In this document: positions 8,694 to 14,896 of the stretch, piece after piece
Position numbering within the stretch: position 1 is the stretch's first letter
How the letters are laid out: the number at the start of each line of letters is the position of its first letter
NCBI GenBank assembly: GCA_035527715.1
Contig: DATKZY010000036.1
Span: 1 to 15,029 of the forward strand
DNA from: DSUN01 sp035527715
GTDB taxonomy: Bacteria > Planctomycetota > PUPC01 > DSUN01
DNA length: 15,029 nt
Direction of reading: 5' to 3'
Position numbers and translations under genes: made by a program
The notes under the pieces: generated by a model
What the model was told of the DNA's origin: nothing
Database searches by the model: none
Seen by the model: the letters and a program-made list of their open reading frames with translations, nothing else

Positions 8694-9036
8694 CGGGTGC
8701 GTGTAATCTCCTTCGAGACAGGTGGCCGCGTTCTGAGCCTCCGAAGGAGGCGGAGGAATAAAGCCCACGGCGATGCTTTGGGAGCCGTGGGATGGTCGGC
8801 GCAAGAGGGCCCAGCCCCCGACGCGGGGCGGCGGAACCATGGGATGGCCAACGGGCTTCCGCCGCCCCGCTTCGGGGGCTGAGCCCTGGGTGCTCCCTTA
8901 CCCACGGCTCCCAAAGCATCGCCGTGGGCTTTACTCCGCCACGCCCTGCGGGCGTTGGGTCAGCTGCGGGATTGGGGGTGCCCGCGATAGTATCGGGCAA
9001 CTGGCTTTTCCGACCGAAGGAGATTACACGCACCCG
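8694..9036. mobile_element. MITE-like foldback element (343 bp)
   Basis: Terminal inverted repeats of 22 bp match perfectly (8694-8715, beginning CGGGTGCGTGTAATC, and 9015-9036). Inside them is a 33-bp perfect inverted repeat (8759-8791 and 8901-8933), extended by GGCGGAG/CTCCGCC beyond a 3-base bulge. Inside that again is a 30-bp arm pair with two mismatches (8807-8836 and 8857-8886) around a 20-base loop. The segments between outer and inner repeats differ in length and sequence (33 and 74 bases). The right one carries small hairpins at 8941-8955 (ACGCCC/GGGCGT) and about 8979-9001. No target-site duplication is evident at the borders. Both strands can be read through for some distance, but no frame has a convincing start or protein character. 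Non-autonomous mobility is inferred from structure; no transposase is present in the window. Confidence 0.7.
8749..8940. repeat. Nested long inverted repeat forming the core of the foldback element
   Basis: The two arms run 8749-8791 and 8901-8940. They are identical over 33 bp and differ only by a 3-base GAA insertion (8756-8758) before the outer 7 bp. A second arm pair (8807-8836/8857-8886, 28 of 30 matching) lies within. As RNA or extruded DNA this would form one long, nearly continuous stem. It is not a standard terminator: there is no T-run, and it lies upstream of both neighbouring genes. Confidence 0.85.
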
Positions 9037-9050
9037 ATTCCGCGGCCTCC

Positions 9051-9079
9051 TTGAAATCCCCCCGCTCTTCTGGTACTAT
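9051..9079 (+). promoter_or_regulatory. Sigma70-type promoter of the PpiC operon
   Basis: TTGAAA (9051-9056) and TACTAT (9074-9079) are separated by 17 bases. Transcription would start near 9086, giving a leader of about 30 bases to the ATG at 9117. The promoter lies 14 bases outside the right end of the foldback element. Confidence 0.68.
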
Positions 9080-9104
9080 CCCCGGCGGAGGGGCTGCGCG
9101 CGCG

Positions 9105-9110
9105 AAGGGA
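9105..9110 (+). promoter_or_regulatory. Ribosome binding site deciding the PpiC start
   Basis: AAGGGA lies 6 bases before the ATG at 9117. It favours 9117 over the in-frame TTG at 9051, which overlaps the -35 box and so cannot be in the transcript, and over the in-frame ATG at 9123. Confidence 0.6.
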
Positions 9111-9116
9111 CAGGTC

Positions 9117-10082
9117 ATGCGGATGGTGTGGCTGGCCGCCGGGTTGTTGGGGGCCGCTCGCCTGGCAGCGGCCGCGGGCGACCCGGACGCGGTCGTCAAC
9201 GCCATTGTGGCCGTGGTGAACAACGAGGCGATCACGAAGCTGGAGGTGGATGGCCTCGTTGCCGAGCTGTACCGAGAGACGTCCAACCTGACGCCCGACG
9301 AGTATCGCGCGACCTGGGAGCGCGCCCGCGAGGCGCTGATTGACAATCGGCTGCTCGTGCAGGAGGCGCGGCGGCGCCAGGTCGAAGTGCCGCCGGAGGA
9401 GGTGAACGCCGAGATCGAGCGCCTGGAGAAGGCGGGCCTCAAGGCCGAAAGCCGCCGCGACATGATCCGCGAGAGCCTCATGGTCGCACGCCTCCTCGTC
9501 GCGCTGCACTCGCCGCGCGCCATCAGCCCCGACGAGGTCGCCGAGTACTACGAGAAGCACCAGGAGGACTTCGTGCTGCGCGAGCAGCGCCAGGTTCTGC
9601 TCATCGTCGTGCGCTCGAGCGACTTCGGCGGCGACCGGGCCGCGGCGCGGAAGAAGGCCGACGAGGTGGTCGAGGCCCTCAAGAAGGGCGAGGACTTCGG
9701 CCTCCTGGCCAAGCGGCACTCCAAGGGGCCTGCCGCCGACAAGGGCGGCGACCAGGGCTGGATGAAGAAGGGCGCGCTCATCCCCGCACTCGACGACGTC
9801 GTGTTCCGCCTCAAGGCGGGCGAATTCCACGGCCCGGTCGAGTCCGACGACAGTTACCTCATCGTCAAGGTGGCCGCTGTGCGGCCCGCGAGCCGCCAGT
9901 CCCTCGCCGAGGCGCGCTTGGCCATCGAGCGGCAGCTCCAGTCCGAGCACCGCCAGCGGCGACGCGACCAGCTCATCGAGCGCCTGCGCCGGGAAGCGTC
10001 CATTCTGCGCTTCGACTTCTTCCCCAAGGCGGCCCCCGCGTCGCCCGGCGCGCCCAAGGAGGGAGAGGCCGAGCGCGAGTGA
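9117..10082 (+). CDS. SurA/PpiC-type secreted peptidyl-prolyl cis-trans isomerase
   Basis: The product (321 aa) has a signal peptide (MRMVWLAAGLLGAARLAAAA, cleavage near residue 20). A SurA-like helical N-terminal region follows (about 24-150, opening VNAIVAVVNNEAITKLEVD). A parvulin rotamase domain lies at about 155-258, with the hallmark pattern EALKKGEDFGLLAKRHSKG, then KGGDQGW, FRLKAGEFHGPV and SYLIVKV. The early HILV-type strand is replaced by LLIVV, so one residue often present in active parvulins appears absent and catalysis is not certain. The C-terminus is a basic coiled region ending in a Pro/Glu-rich tail. Members of this family chaperone outer-membrane or secreted proteins in the periplasm. 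Its position divergent from the giant secreted protein makes a folding role for envelope proteins plausible (inference). The gene is first in an operon, with the HEAT-repeat gene 42 bases downstream. Confidence 0.92.
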   Translation: MRMVWLAAGLLGAARLAAAAGDPDAVVNAIVAVVNNEAITKLEVDGLVAELYRETSNLTPDEYRATWERAREALIDNRLLVQEARRRQVEVPPEEVNAEIERLEKAGLKAESRRDMIRESLMVARLLVALHSPRAISPDEVAEYYEKHQEDFVLREQRQVLLIVVRSSDFGGDRAAARKKADEVVEALKKGEDFGLLAKRHSKGPAADKGGDQGWMKKGALIPALDDVVFRLKAGEFHGPVESDDSYLIVKVAAVRPASRQSLAEARLAIERQLQSEHRQRRRDQLIERLRREASILRFDFFPKAAPASPGAPKEGEAERE

Positions 10083-10124
10083 CCCCGCTGCGTCGGCCAC
10101 CGCGCCGCACCCCTGTCGGCGAGC

Positions 10125-10628
10125 ATGGCCATGAACACCTCCCGAGCCTGCGCAATCGTGATGCTTGGCTGCGCCGCCGTGCTGGTGCGCGACGACCGTG
10201 GAGCCGATGGGGCCGGGCCCGGGACTTTTCGCTCCGCGCTCCTGGCCCGCGAGCCGGCGGGGCAGTTGACGCCTGAGGCGGTTCGCGAGGCCCTGGTCGG
10301 TGCCGGGCGCGAGGGGCTGGCCCTGGGCTTCGAGCTGCTGGATGACCCCGAGGCCCCTGTCCGCGCGGGCGCCGCCAGCTACCTCGGTGGCCGCAGGTCC
10401 CGCCTCGCCGTGCCCCACCTCATCAAGCTGCTGCGCGACCCCGACCCCACGGCCCGCCGCGCCGCGGCTCAGGCCCTCGGCGCGATTGGCGACCCCCAGG
10501 CTCTGCCTTTCCTCGAGCGCGCGATGGGCGAGGGTGAGCCCCTCGTGGCCGAGGCCGCCGTGGGCGCCGCGCGCGAGATCCGCAGCGCAGGGACGGCTCG
10601 GCCGAAGCCCAAGTCCCCCTTCCGATAG
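10125..10628 (+). CDS. Small exported HEAT-repeat protein
   Basis: The product (167 aa) begins with a short hydrophobic stretch (ACAIVMLGCAAVLV). This could be a signal peptide or a poor lipobox (MLGC). Two to three HEAT-like (PBS-lyase-type) repeats follow at about residues 45-150. The clearest is AVPHLIKLLRDPDPTARRAA followed by QALGAIGDPQALPFLERA, which has the usual Asp, Arg, Ala-Ala and ALG-IGD positions. Such repeats form right-handed helical scaffolds for protein binding; there is no enzymatic motif. The start could be the ATG at 10125 or at 10131; neither has a strong Shine-Dalgarno. No promoter is seen in the 42-base gap, so co-transcription with the PpiC gene is likely. The stop is only 8 bases from the end of the convergent GH42-like gene. 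Confidence 0.78.
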   Translation: MAMNTSRACAIVMLGCAAVLVRDDRGADGAGPGTFRSALLAREPAGQLTPEAVREALVGAGREGLALGFELLDDPEAPVRAGAASYLGGRRSRLAVPHLIKLLRDPDPTARRAAAQALGAIGDPQALPFLERAMGEGEPLVAEAAVGAAREIRSAGTARPKPKSPFR

Positions 10629-10636
10629 CCGCCCGA

Positions 10637-12235
10637 TCACGCATCCCTGCGGCGGCGGCCAGGCCGCCAGCGCGGCAGGTGCGGCAGGCGCGGCCCCGCG
10701 TCGAGCCGCAGCAGCACCCCGTCGCCGGGCTCGATTCGCACGCGCAGGCCGTTGTTCAGCAGCCGTTGCTCCTTGCCGCTCACGAGGTGGAGGGCCTGGC
10801 GGAACCGCCCCACCGCCCGGCTCACCCGCAGCTTCGCCTCCTGGGCCGCCGACCCCGTGTTGAACGCGCACAGGAAGTGGACGCCCCCCTCGCCCTCCAG
10901 CAGCCGCACGCAGACGTCGGGCGAGGAGGTCGTGACCCGCTGCTTCACCTTGGCGAAGGCCAGCGAATCGAGGATTACCTGGGCGTAGCGCTTGTCGTCC
11001 TTCCCGCCGCAGCCCTGCGATGGATGGGTCCCGATGAGCCGCGTGGTGCCGGAACCGAAGGCGTTCTCCACAACCGCTGCCGTGCCGTCGGCGAAGACTG
11101 CCTTCACCCTGCCGGTCGTGGCCTCCAGCGGCTCGCGGCACGCGCAGCACGGGTAGGGGCCGCGGCGACCCGTGAAGGTCGGCACTGGCTCCCTGGTGAG
11201 CATCTCCGGCGCGTCGAGGGCCCGCGCGCCGAAGACCTCCGCGAGCCCGTGGAGCGGGGTTTCGCGCGCCGTGCGGCCCTGCTCGTCGAAGCGGGCCAGG
11301 CCCGCCTCGGCCACCAGGCACCCGCCCGCTTCCACGTAGCGCCGCAAGGCATCCGCCGTGGCCGCACTCATCGCGAACGGCATGGGCACGTAGGCCACAG
11401 GATAGCCCGCCAGCGCATCGGGCGGGGCAAACTCCACGTGCGCGCCCCGCGAGCCAAGGGCCCGGCAGGCATTCTCGAGCGCGTCCCAGTAGCCCGTCTG
11501 GCTCGCCGCTGCCTCCCAGAACTCCTCCGCCTCACGCAGGATGACCACGACGGCCTCCGCGGGGCAGGGCAGCGCCCCGGCCAGGGCGGGATCCCGCGCC
11601 AGCAACTCATCGAACCTGCCGGCCTCCGCCAGGCGTGGGCTCGGCGTGCCGTCGGGCCGCGCCAGCCCGGGCTGCACGTTCGGCCCCGCGTGCAGATCCG
11701 GCCGCCAGGCCTCGTAGACCAGCGTCGCGTCGGGAGCGACCAGGCTGCTCCACGTCTCGAGCCGCACCTGAGCCGTTGTGTGCGCGGACAGGCCCACGAT
11801 CCACAGGCTTCTGCCCCTCGCGAAGGCCCGCGCGCGATCGGCCACCTCGTGGGGCAACAGGTCGCCCGCCATGCAGCCCCACTCCATCCCCTCGGTGTCA
11901 AAGGTGGCAAGGGCGGGAGACCCGGCACAAGGCTCCGAGACGAGGACGGGCAGGTCAGGGGCCGCCTCGCGGATGGCGTTGGCCCACGAGCGGACCCGCG
12001 CGGCGTCGAGGCGGGCCGCCTCGGCGTCGGGAGCAGGCGTGGCCACCAGGCTCAGCCCATACTTCGCCGCAAGCTCGAGTTGGCGCAACAGCGGGGCCAG
12101 GTCGCGCTGGCCCCCCAAGGGCACGGGGACCACCACCAGCTCGAACCCGGAGCGGGCGATGGCCGCGTAGTCCTGCTCCCACTCGCCCTCGGGCGGCGGC
12201 ACCGCTCGGTAGTATCGCACTCCGCGCCGCGCCAT
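10637..12235 (-). CDS. GH42-like (beta-galactosidase family) protein, probably non-catalytic
   Basis: The product has 532 aa, against roughly 650-700 for typical GH42 enzymes. The start at 12235 is supported by AGGGGA (12247-12242) 6 bases upstream. Residues about 1-185 resemble parts of a GH42 TIM barrel (WEQDYAAIARSGFELVVV, then LVYEAWRPD). About 250-400 matches the class-I amidotransferase-like trimerisation domain (YPVAYVPMPFAMS, ADALRRYVEAGGCLVAEAG). About 450-520 matches a small C-terminal beta domain. The middle of the barrel is missing, including the Asn-Glu acid/base motif. Where family members carry the nucleophile Glu, this protein reads WIVGLSAH with Gly148. There is no signal peptide. 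A sugar-binding or structural role is more likely than hydrolysis (inference). It is second in an operon, 54 bases after dapF. The GH42-fold assignment is moderately sure; the loss of catalysis is an inference from alignment by eye. Confidence 0.75.
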   Translation of the reverse strand: MARRGVRYYRAVPPPEGEWEQDYAAIARSGFELVVVPVPLGGQRDLAPLLRQLELAAKYGLSLVATPAPDAEAARLDAARVRSWANAIREAAPDLPVLVSEPCAGSPALATFDTEGMEWGCMAGDLLPHEVADRARAFARGRSLWIVGLSAHTTAQVRLETWSSLVAPDATLVYEAWRPDLHAGPNVQPGLARPDGTPSPRLAEAGRFDELLARDPALAGALPCPAEAVVVILREAEEFWEAAASQTGYWDALENACRALGSRGAHVEFAPPDALAGYPVAYVPMPFAMSAATADALRRYVEAGGCLVAEAGLARFDEQGRTARETPLHGLAEVFGARALDAPEMLTREPVPTFTGRRGPYPCCACREPLEATTGRVKAVFADGTAAVVENAFGSGTTRLIGTHPSQGCGGKDDKRYAQVILDSLAFAKVKQRVTTSSPDVCVRLLEGEGGVHFLCAFNTGSAAQEAKLRVSRAVGRFRQALHLVSGKEQRLLNNGLRVRIEPGDGVLLRLDAGPRLPHLPRWRPGRRRRDA

Positions 12236-12254
12236 CTTTGTTCCCCTGCTTTCC

Positions 12255-12284
12255 CTGCCGACTGCCTCCTGACGACTGCCGACT
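12255..12284. repeat. Short degenerate heptamer tandem repeat
   Basis: In the gap between dapF and the GH42-like gene, four 7-base units follow one another: CTGCCGA, CTGCCTC, CTGACGA and CTGCCGA, plus a trailing CT. The 9-mer CTGCCGACT occurs at 12255-12263 and again at 12276-12284. Longer arrays of the same unit are familiar from planctomycete-like genomes, where they translate as SRQSAVG repeats (recollection). There is no obvious hairpin, and it does not overlap the Shine-Dalgarno of the GH42-like gene. Confidence 0.65.
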
Positions 12285-12289
12285 TGTCT

Positions 12290-13141
12290 TCAGGCCTCGA
12301 CCACGCCCTCGAACACTTCCTCGGCCGGGCCGATGAGGTAGACGCTTCCGTCGTCGGCCCACTCCAGCTCGAGGTCGCCGCCGAGCAGGTGGAGGAGGAG
12401 GCGGCGGTCGGTCTTCTTGTTGAGCACGCCGGCCACGCAGGTGGCCGAGGCGCCCGTGCCGCAGGCGAGGGTTTCGCCCGAGCCGCGCTCCCACACCCGC
12501 ATCTTCGCCTCCCCGGCCGAGAGCACCTGCACGAACTCCACATTGACCCGCTTCGGGAAGAGCGGGTGGCGCTCGATGAGCGGCCCGTGGACCGTCACCG
12601 GGTAGGAATCGGTGTCGGCGACATAGATGATGCAGTGGGGGTTGCCCATCGAGACCGCGGTGAAGTGGAAGGCGTGCGTGCCTTGGCCGGGCACATCAAT
12701 CGTCAGCTCGTCGTTCACCGCCTGGCCGGGCGGGCCCTGCATCGGGATCTGGGCGCGGTCGAGCCTTGGGGCGCCCATGTTCACCCGCACGCGGCGGGCC
12801 TTGCCGCCCTCGGCGTAGATGCGCACGGTGCGGATGCCGGCGCCGGTCTCGATCCGCGCCTCGTCGCCCTCGACCAGGCCGCGGTCGTAGAGCCACTTGG
12901 CGAAGCAGCGGATGCCGTTGCCGCACATCTCGGCCTCCGAGCCATCGGCGTTGAACATCCGCATCCGGTAGTCGGCCTGCTCGGACGGCAGGATGAGGAT
13001 GATGCCGTCGCCGCCGACGCCGAAGTGCCGGTCGCTCAGCCGCCGGGCGAGGGCAGGGGGGTCGGCCAGCGCGCGCTCGCGGCAGTCAATGTAGATGTAG
13101 TCGTTCCCGCACCCGTGCATCTTCACAAAGGGGATTCGCAT
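12290..13141 (-). CDS. dapF: Diaminopimelate epimerase
   Basis: DapF interconverts LL- and meso-diaminopimelate, the penultimate step of lysine synthesis and the source of meso-DAP for peptidoglycan, in the cytoplasm and without a cofactor. The protein has 283 aa, close to the usual 270-290. It opens with the family signature FVKMHGCGNDYIYID, and the two catalytic cysteines are in place: Cys73 in MCGNGIRC and Cys227 in ACGTGAS. NADGSEAEMCGNG, GNPHCIIYV and the ERGSGET stretch before Cys227 also fit. The start at 13141 has a good AAGGAAG Shine-Dalgarno (about 13156-13150) 8 bases upstream. It is the first gene of a minus-strand operon with the GH42-like gene and is driven by a near-consensus promoter. 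All expected residues are present, so activity is likely. Confidence 0.97.
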   Translation of the reverse strand: MRIPFVKMHGCGNDYIYIDCRERALADPPALARRLSDRHFGVGGDGIILILPSEQADYRMRMFNADGSEAEMCGNGIRCFAKWLYDRGLVEGDEARIETGAGIRTVRIYAEGGKARRVRVNMGAPRLDRAQIPMQGPPGQAVNDELTIDVPGQGTHAFHFTAVSMGNPHCIIYVADTDSYPVTVHGPLIERHPLFPKRVNVEFVQVLSAGEAKMRVWERGSGETLACGTGASATCVAGVLNKKTDRRLLLHLLGGDLELEWADDGSVYLIGPAEEVFEGVVEA

Positions 13142-13173
13142 GCGATCAGCTTCCTTTCCGAGTGGCGGCCGGC

Positions 13174-13202
13174 ATTATAGACACGCCCGCAGGAGTAGTC
13201 AA
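13174..13202 (-). promoter_or_regulatory. Sigma70-type promoter of dapF
   Basis: On the minus strand, TTGACT (13202-13197) and a perfect TATAAT (13179-13174) are separated by 17 bases. Transcription would begin near 13167, leaving a leader of about 25 bases with the Shine-Dalgarno at its end. This is the strongest promoter match in the window. Confidence 0.8.
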
Positions 13203-13247
13203 CCGCACAACGGCATGGGACCCATAGATCCTATCCGTGTCCTGCCC

Positions 13248-13275
13248 TTGCATATTTCGCGTGAATCGCTAGCCT
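13248..13275 (+). promoter_or_regulatory. Possible weak promoter of the GT-C gene
   Basis: TTGCAT (13248-13253) and TAGCCT (13270-13275) are 16 bases apart in the AT-richer stretch before the GT-C gene, each matching only about half of the consensus. A small inverted repeat, CTAGC/GCTAG (13270-13285 region), overlaps the -10 and could be an operator. Both readings are tentative. The region 13203-13300 otherwise shows nothing. Confidence 0.22.
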
Positions 13276-13300
13276 ATGAGCTAGTCTGGGGAAGCTGCCC

Positions 13301-14896
13301 ATGCGAAACGACGGCCCGATCGTGCTCCTCCTCGTCCTCGGCACGGCGCTCTACGCGGCGACGATGGTGGCCTGGGCGCCGCAGCCGTTCGAGGACGCGG
13401 CGATCCTGATGCGCTACGCCGAGCACGTGGCCGAGGGCCACGGCATCGTGTGGAACGTCGGCGAGCCGCCCGTGGACGGCGCGACCGATTTCCTGTTCAT
13501 GATGCTCGTCGCCGGTCTGCGCCGCGGCGGCCTGCCGGCCGAGGATGCGGTGCGGGGGCTGTGCCTGGCCGCGCACCTGGCCACGGTCGTCATCGTCTAC
13601 GTGGCGGTGCGCAAGCTCCACGGCTCGCGGCAGTGGATGGCTGCGCTCTCCGCCGCCTACCTGGCCGTGGGGCCGGGGATGGCCTACACCTCGGCCGGCT
13701 TCGGCACGCCGTTCTTCGCGCTCTTCGCGTGCCTCACGTGGGTGCTGGCCAACCGGCTTGTGCTCGGGGAGGCATCGGGGCGGGCGTCGCTGCTCTTCGC
13801 CTTGAGCGGCCTGGCGATGGGGCTGATTCGGCCCGAGGGCGTGTTCCTCGCGGCGTTCATGCTGGCCGCCGTGGTGTTCATGAGGGGCGTGCGGCGCTCG
13901 CTCGTGCCGATGGCGTGGTTTGTCGGTGTCTTCGCGGTCCTCGGCGGGGCCTATTTCGCCTGGCGGTGGAGCTATTTCGGCTACCCGCTGCCCAACCCGT
14001 TCTACAAGAAGGGCGGCGGGGCGCTGCACTGGGACGGGCTGAAGAGTGCTCTTCACGGCGCGCTCCGCTTCTCCCTGCCTTTCACCCTGCCGTTCCTGGC
14101 CGCCTTCCGGTCGCGCGAGACGGCGAGGCAGGCGGTCTTCGCCCTCATCCCGATGGCGGGGTTCGTGGGGCTGTGGGTGCTGCTGTCGGATGAGATGAAC
14201 TATCATTGGCGGTTCCAGTACGCGATTCAGCCGATCTTCCTCCTCTCGTGGCCGCCGCTGGTCGAGGGGCTGTTCGTCGAGTGGCACCTGCCGGCCTGGC
14301 GGTCGCTCGCGCGGCGGAGCCGAGTGTTGCTGAGCGTCCTCGGCGGCGTCGTGTTCCTCTTCGTGCTCACCTATCACCACCGCATGGCGCGGCTGCCGAT
14401 CCTCTACGCCGACGGCAACGCGGCGGTGGCGAAGGTGCTGCACGACTTTCGCGGCGCGGGCTACACGATGGCCGTGAGCGAGGCCGGCCTGCTGCCCTTC
14501 TACTCGGGCTGGCGGGCGATTGACACCTGGGGCCTCAACGACCCCGAGATCGCCCACAGCGGCGGCATCACGGAGGAGCGACTGGCGCGCGAGAGCCCCC
14601 ACCTCATCGCCTTCCACGCCTACTTCTCGCCCCTCGTGCCGCCCGTCGTGCGGAACGAGTGGGATGCGATGGTCGTGAAGCTGAAGGACCACGCGGAGCG
14701 GCGCGGCTACGTCCTGGCCGCCGTCTTCGGCGAGACGCCCTACGACACCCAGCACTTCTACGTCCGCCCCGACTTCCCCGACTCCGCCGAAATCATCCGC
14801 CGCATCCGCGCCACCCCCTACATCCAGATGAGCACCGGCCGCCCCTGCCTCAACTACGCCGACGCCGCCTCCCTCCTGAAACCCTCGGAGCGGTAA
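13301..14896 (+). CDS. GT-C-fold membrane glycosyltransferase, AftB-like
   Basis: The product (531 aa) has about ten or eleven hydrophobic segments between residues 7 and about 360, then a soluble C-terminal domain of about 165 residues. The first extracytoplasmic loop reads PFEDAAILMRYAEHVAEGHG, with the acidic pair E31-D32 where related proteins have Asp-Asp. GIVWNVGEPPVDGATDFLF, LIRPEGVF, GYPLPNPFYKK and the later DTWGLND (residues 408-414) recur in AftB-like and related polyprenyl-phosphate-sugar-dependent transferases. Such enzymes move a sugar from a lipid carrier to an acceptor outside the membrane; donor and acceptor cannot be told here. The start has GGGGAAG 6 bases upstream (13288-13294). 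It is divergent from dapF and appears monocistronic within the window. The fold is fairly sure, the substrate unknown. Confidence 0.8.
   Translation: MRNDGPIVLLLVLGTALYAATMVAWAPQPFEDAAILMRYAEHVAEGHGIVWNVGEPPVDGATDFLFMMLVAGLRRGGLPAEDAVRGLCLAAHLATVVIVYVAVRKLHGSRQWMAALSAAYLAVGPGMAYTSAGFGTPFFALFACLTWVLANRLVLGEASGRASLLFALSGLAMGLIRPEGVFLAAFMLAAVVFMRGVRRSLVPMAWFVGVFAVLGGAYFAWRWSYFGYPLPNPFYKKGGGALHWDGLKSALHGALRFSLPFTLPFLAAFRSRETARQAVFALIPMAGFVGLWVLLSDEMNYHWRFQYAIQPIFLLSWPPLVEGLFVEWHLPAWRSLARRSRVLLSVLGGVVFLFVLTYHHRMARLPILYADGNAAVAKVLHDFRGAGYTMAVSEAGLLPFYSGWRAIDTWGLNDPEIAHSGGITEERLARESPHLIAFHAYFSPLVPPVVRNEWDAMVVKLKDHAERRGYVLAAVFGETPYDTQHFYVRPDFPDSAEIIRRIRATPYIQMSTGRPCLNYADAASLLKPSER

Noticed and set aside
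8749..8940. Bidirectional transcription terminator
   Set aside because: The hairpin has no T-run and lies upstream of both neighbouring genes, not downstream.
8689..9033. Possible small proteins within the foldback element
   Set aside because: Frames are open on both strands only because the sequence is palindromic and GC-rich. The peptides from the two arms mirror each other and there is no usable start with a Shine-Dalgarno.
9024..11321. Long minus-strand open frame opposite PpiC and the HEAT-repeat gene
   Set aside because: Its product is Gly/Ala/Arg/Leu-rich without domains, while the plus strand encodes a recognisable parvulin with promoter and ribosome binding site.
10679..13180. Plus-strand open frame opposite dapF and the GH42-like gene
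   Set aside because: dapF on the opposite strand is unambiguous, and this frame yields low-complexity sequence crossing two real genes.
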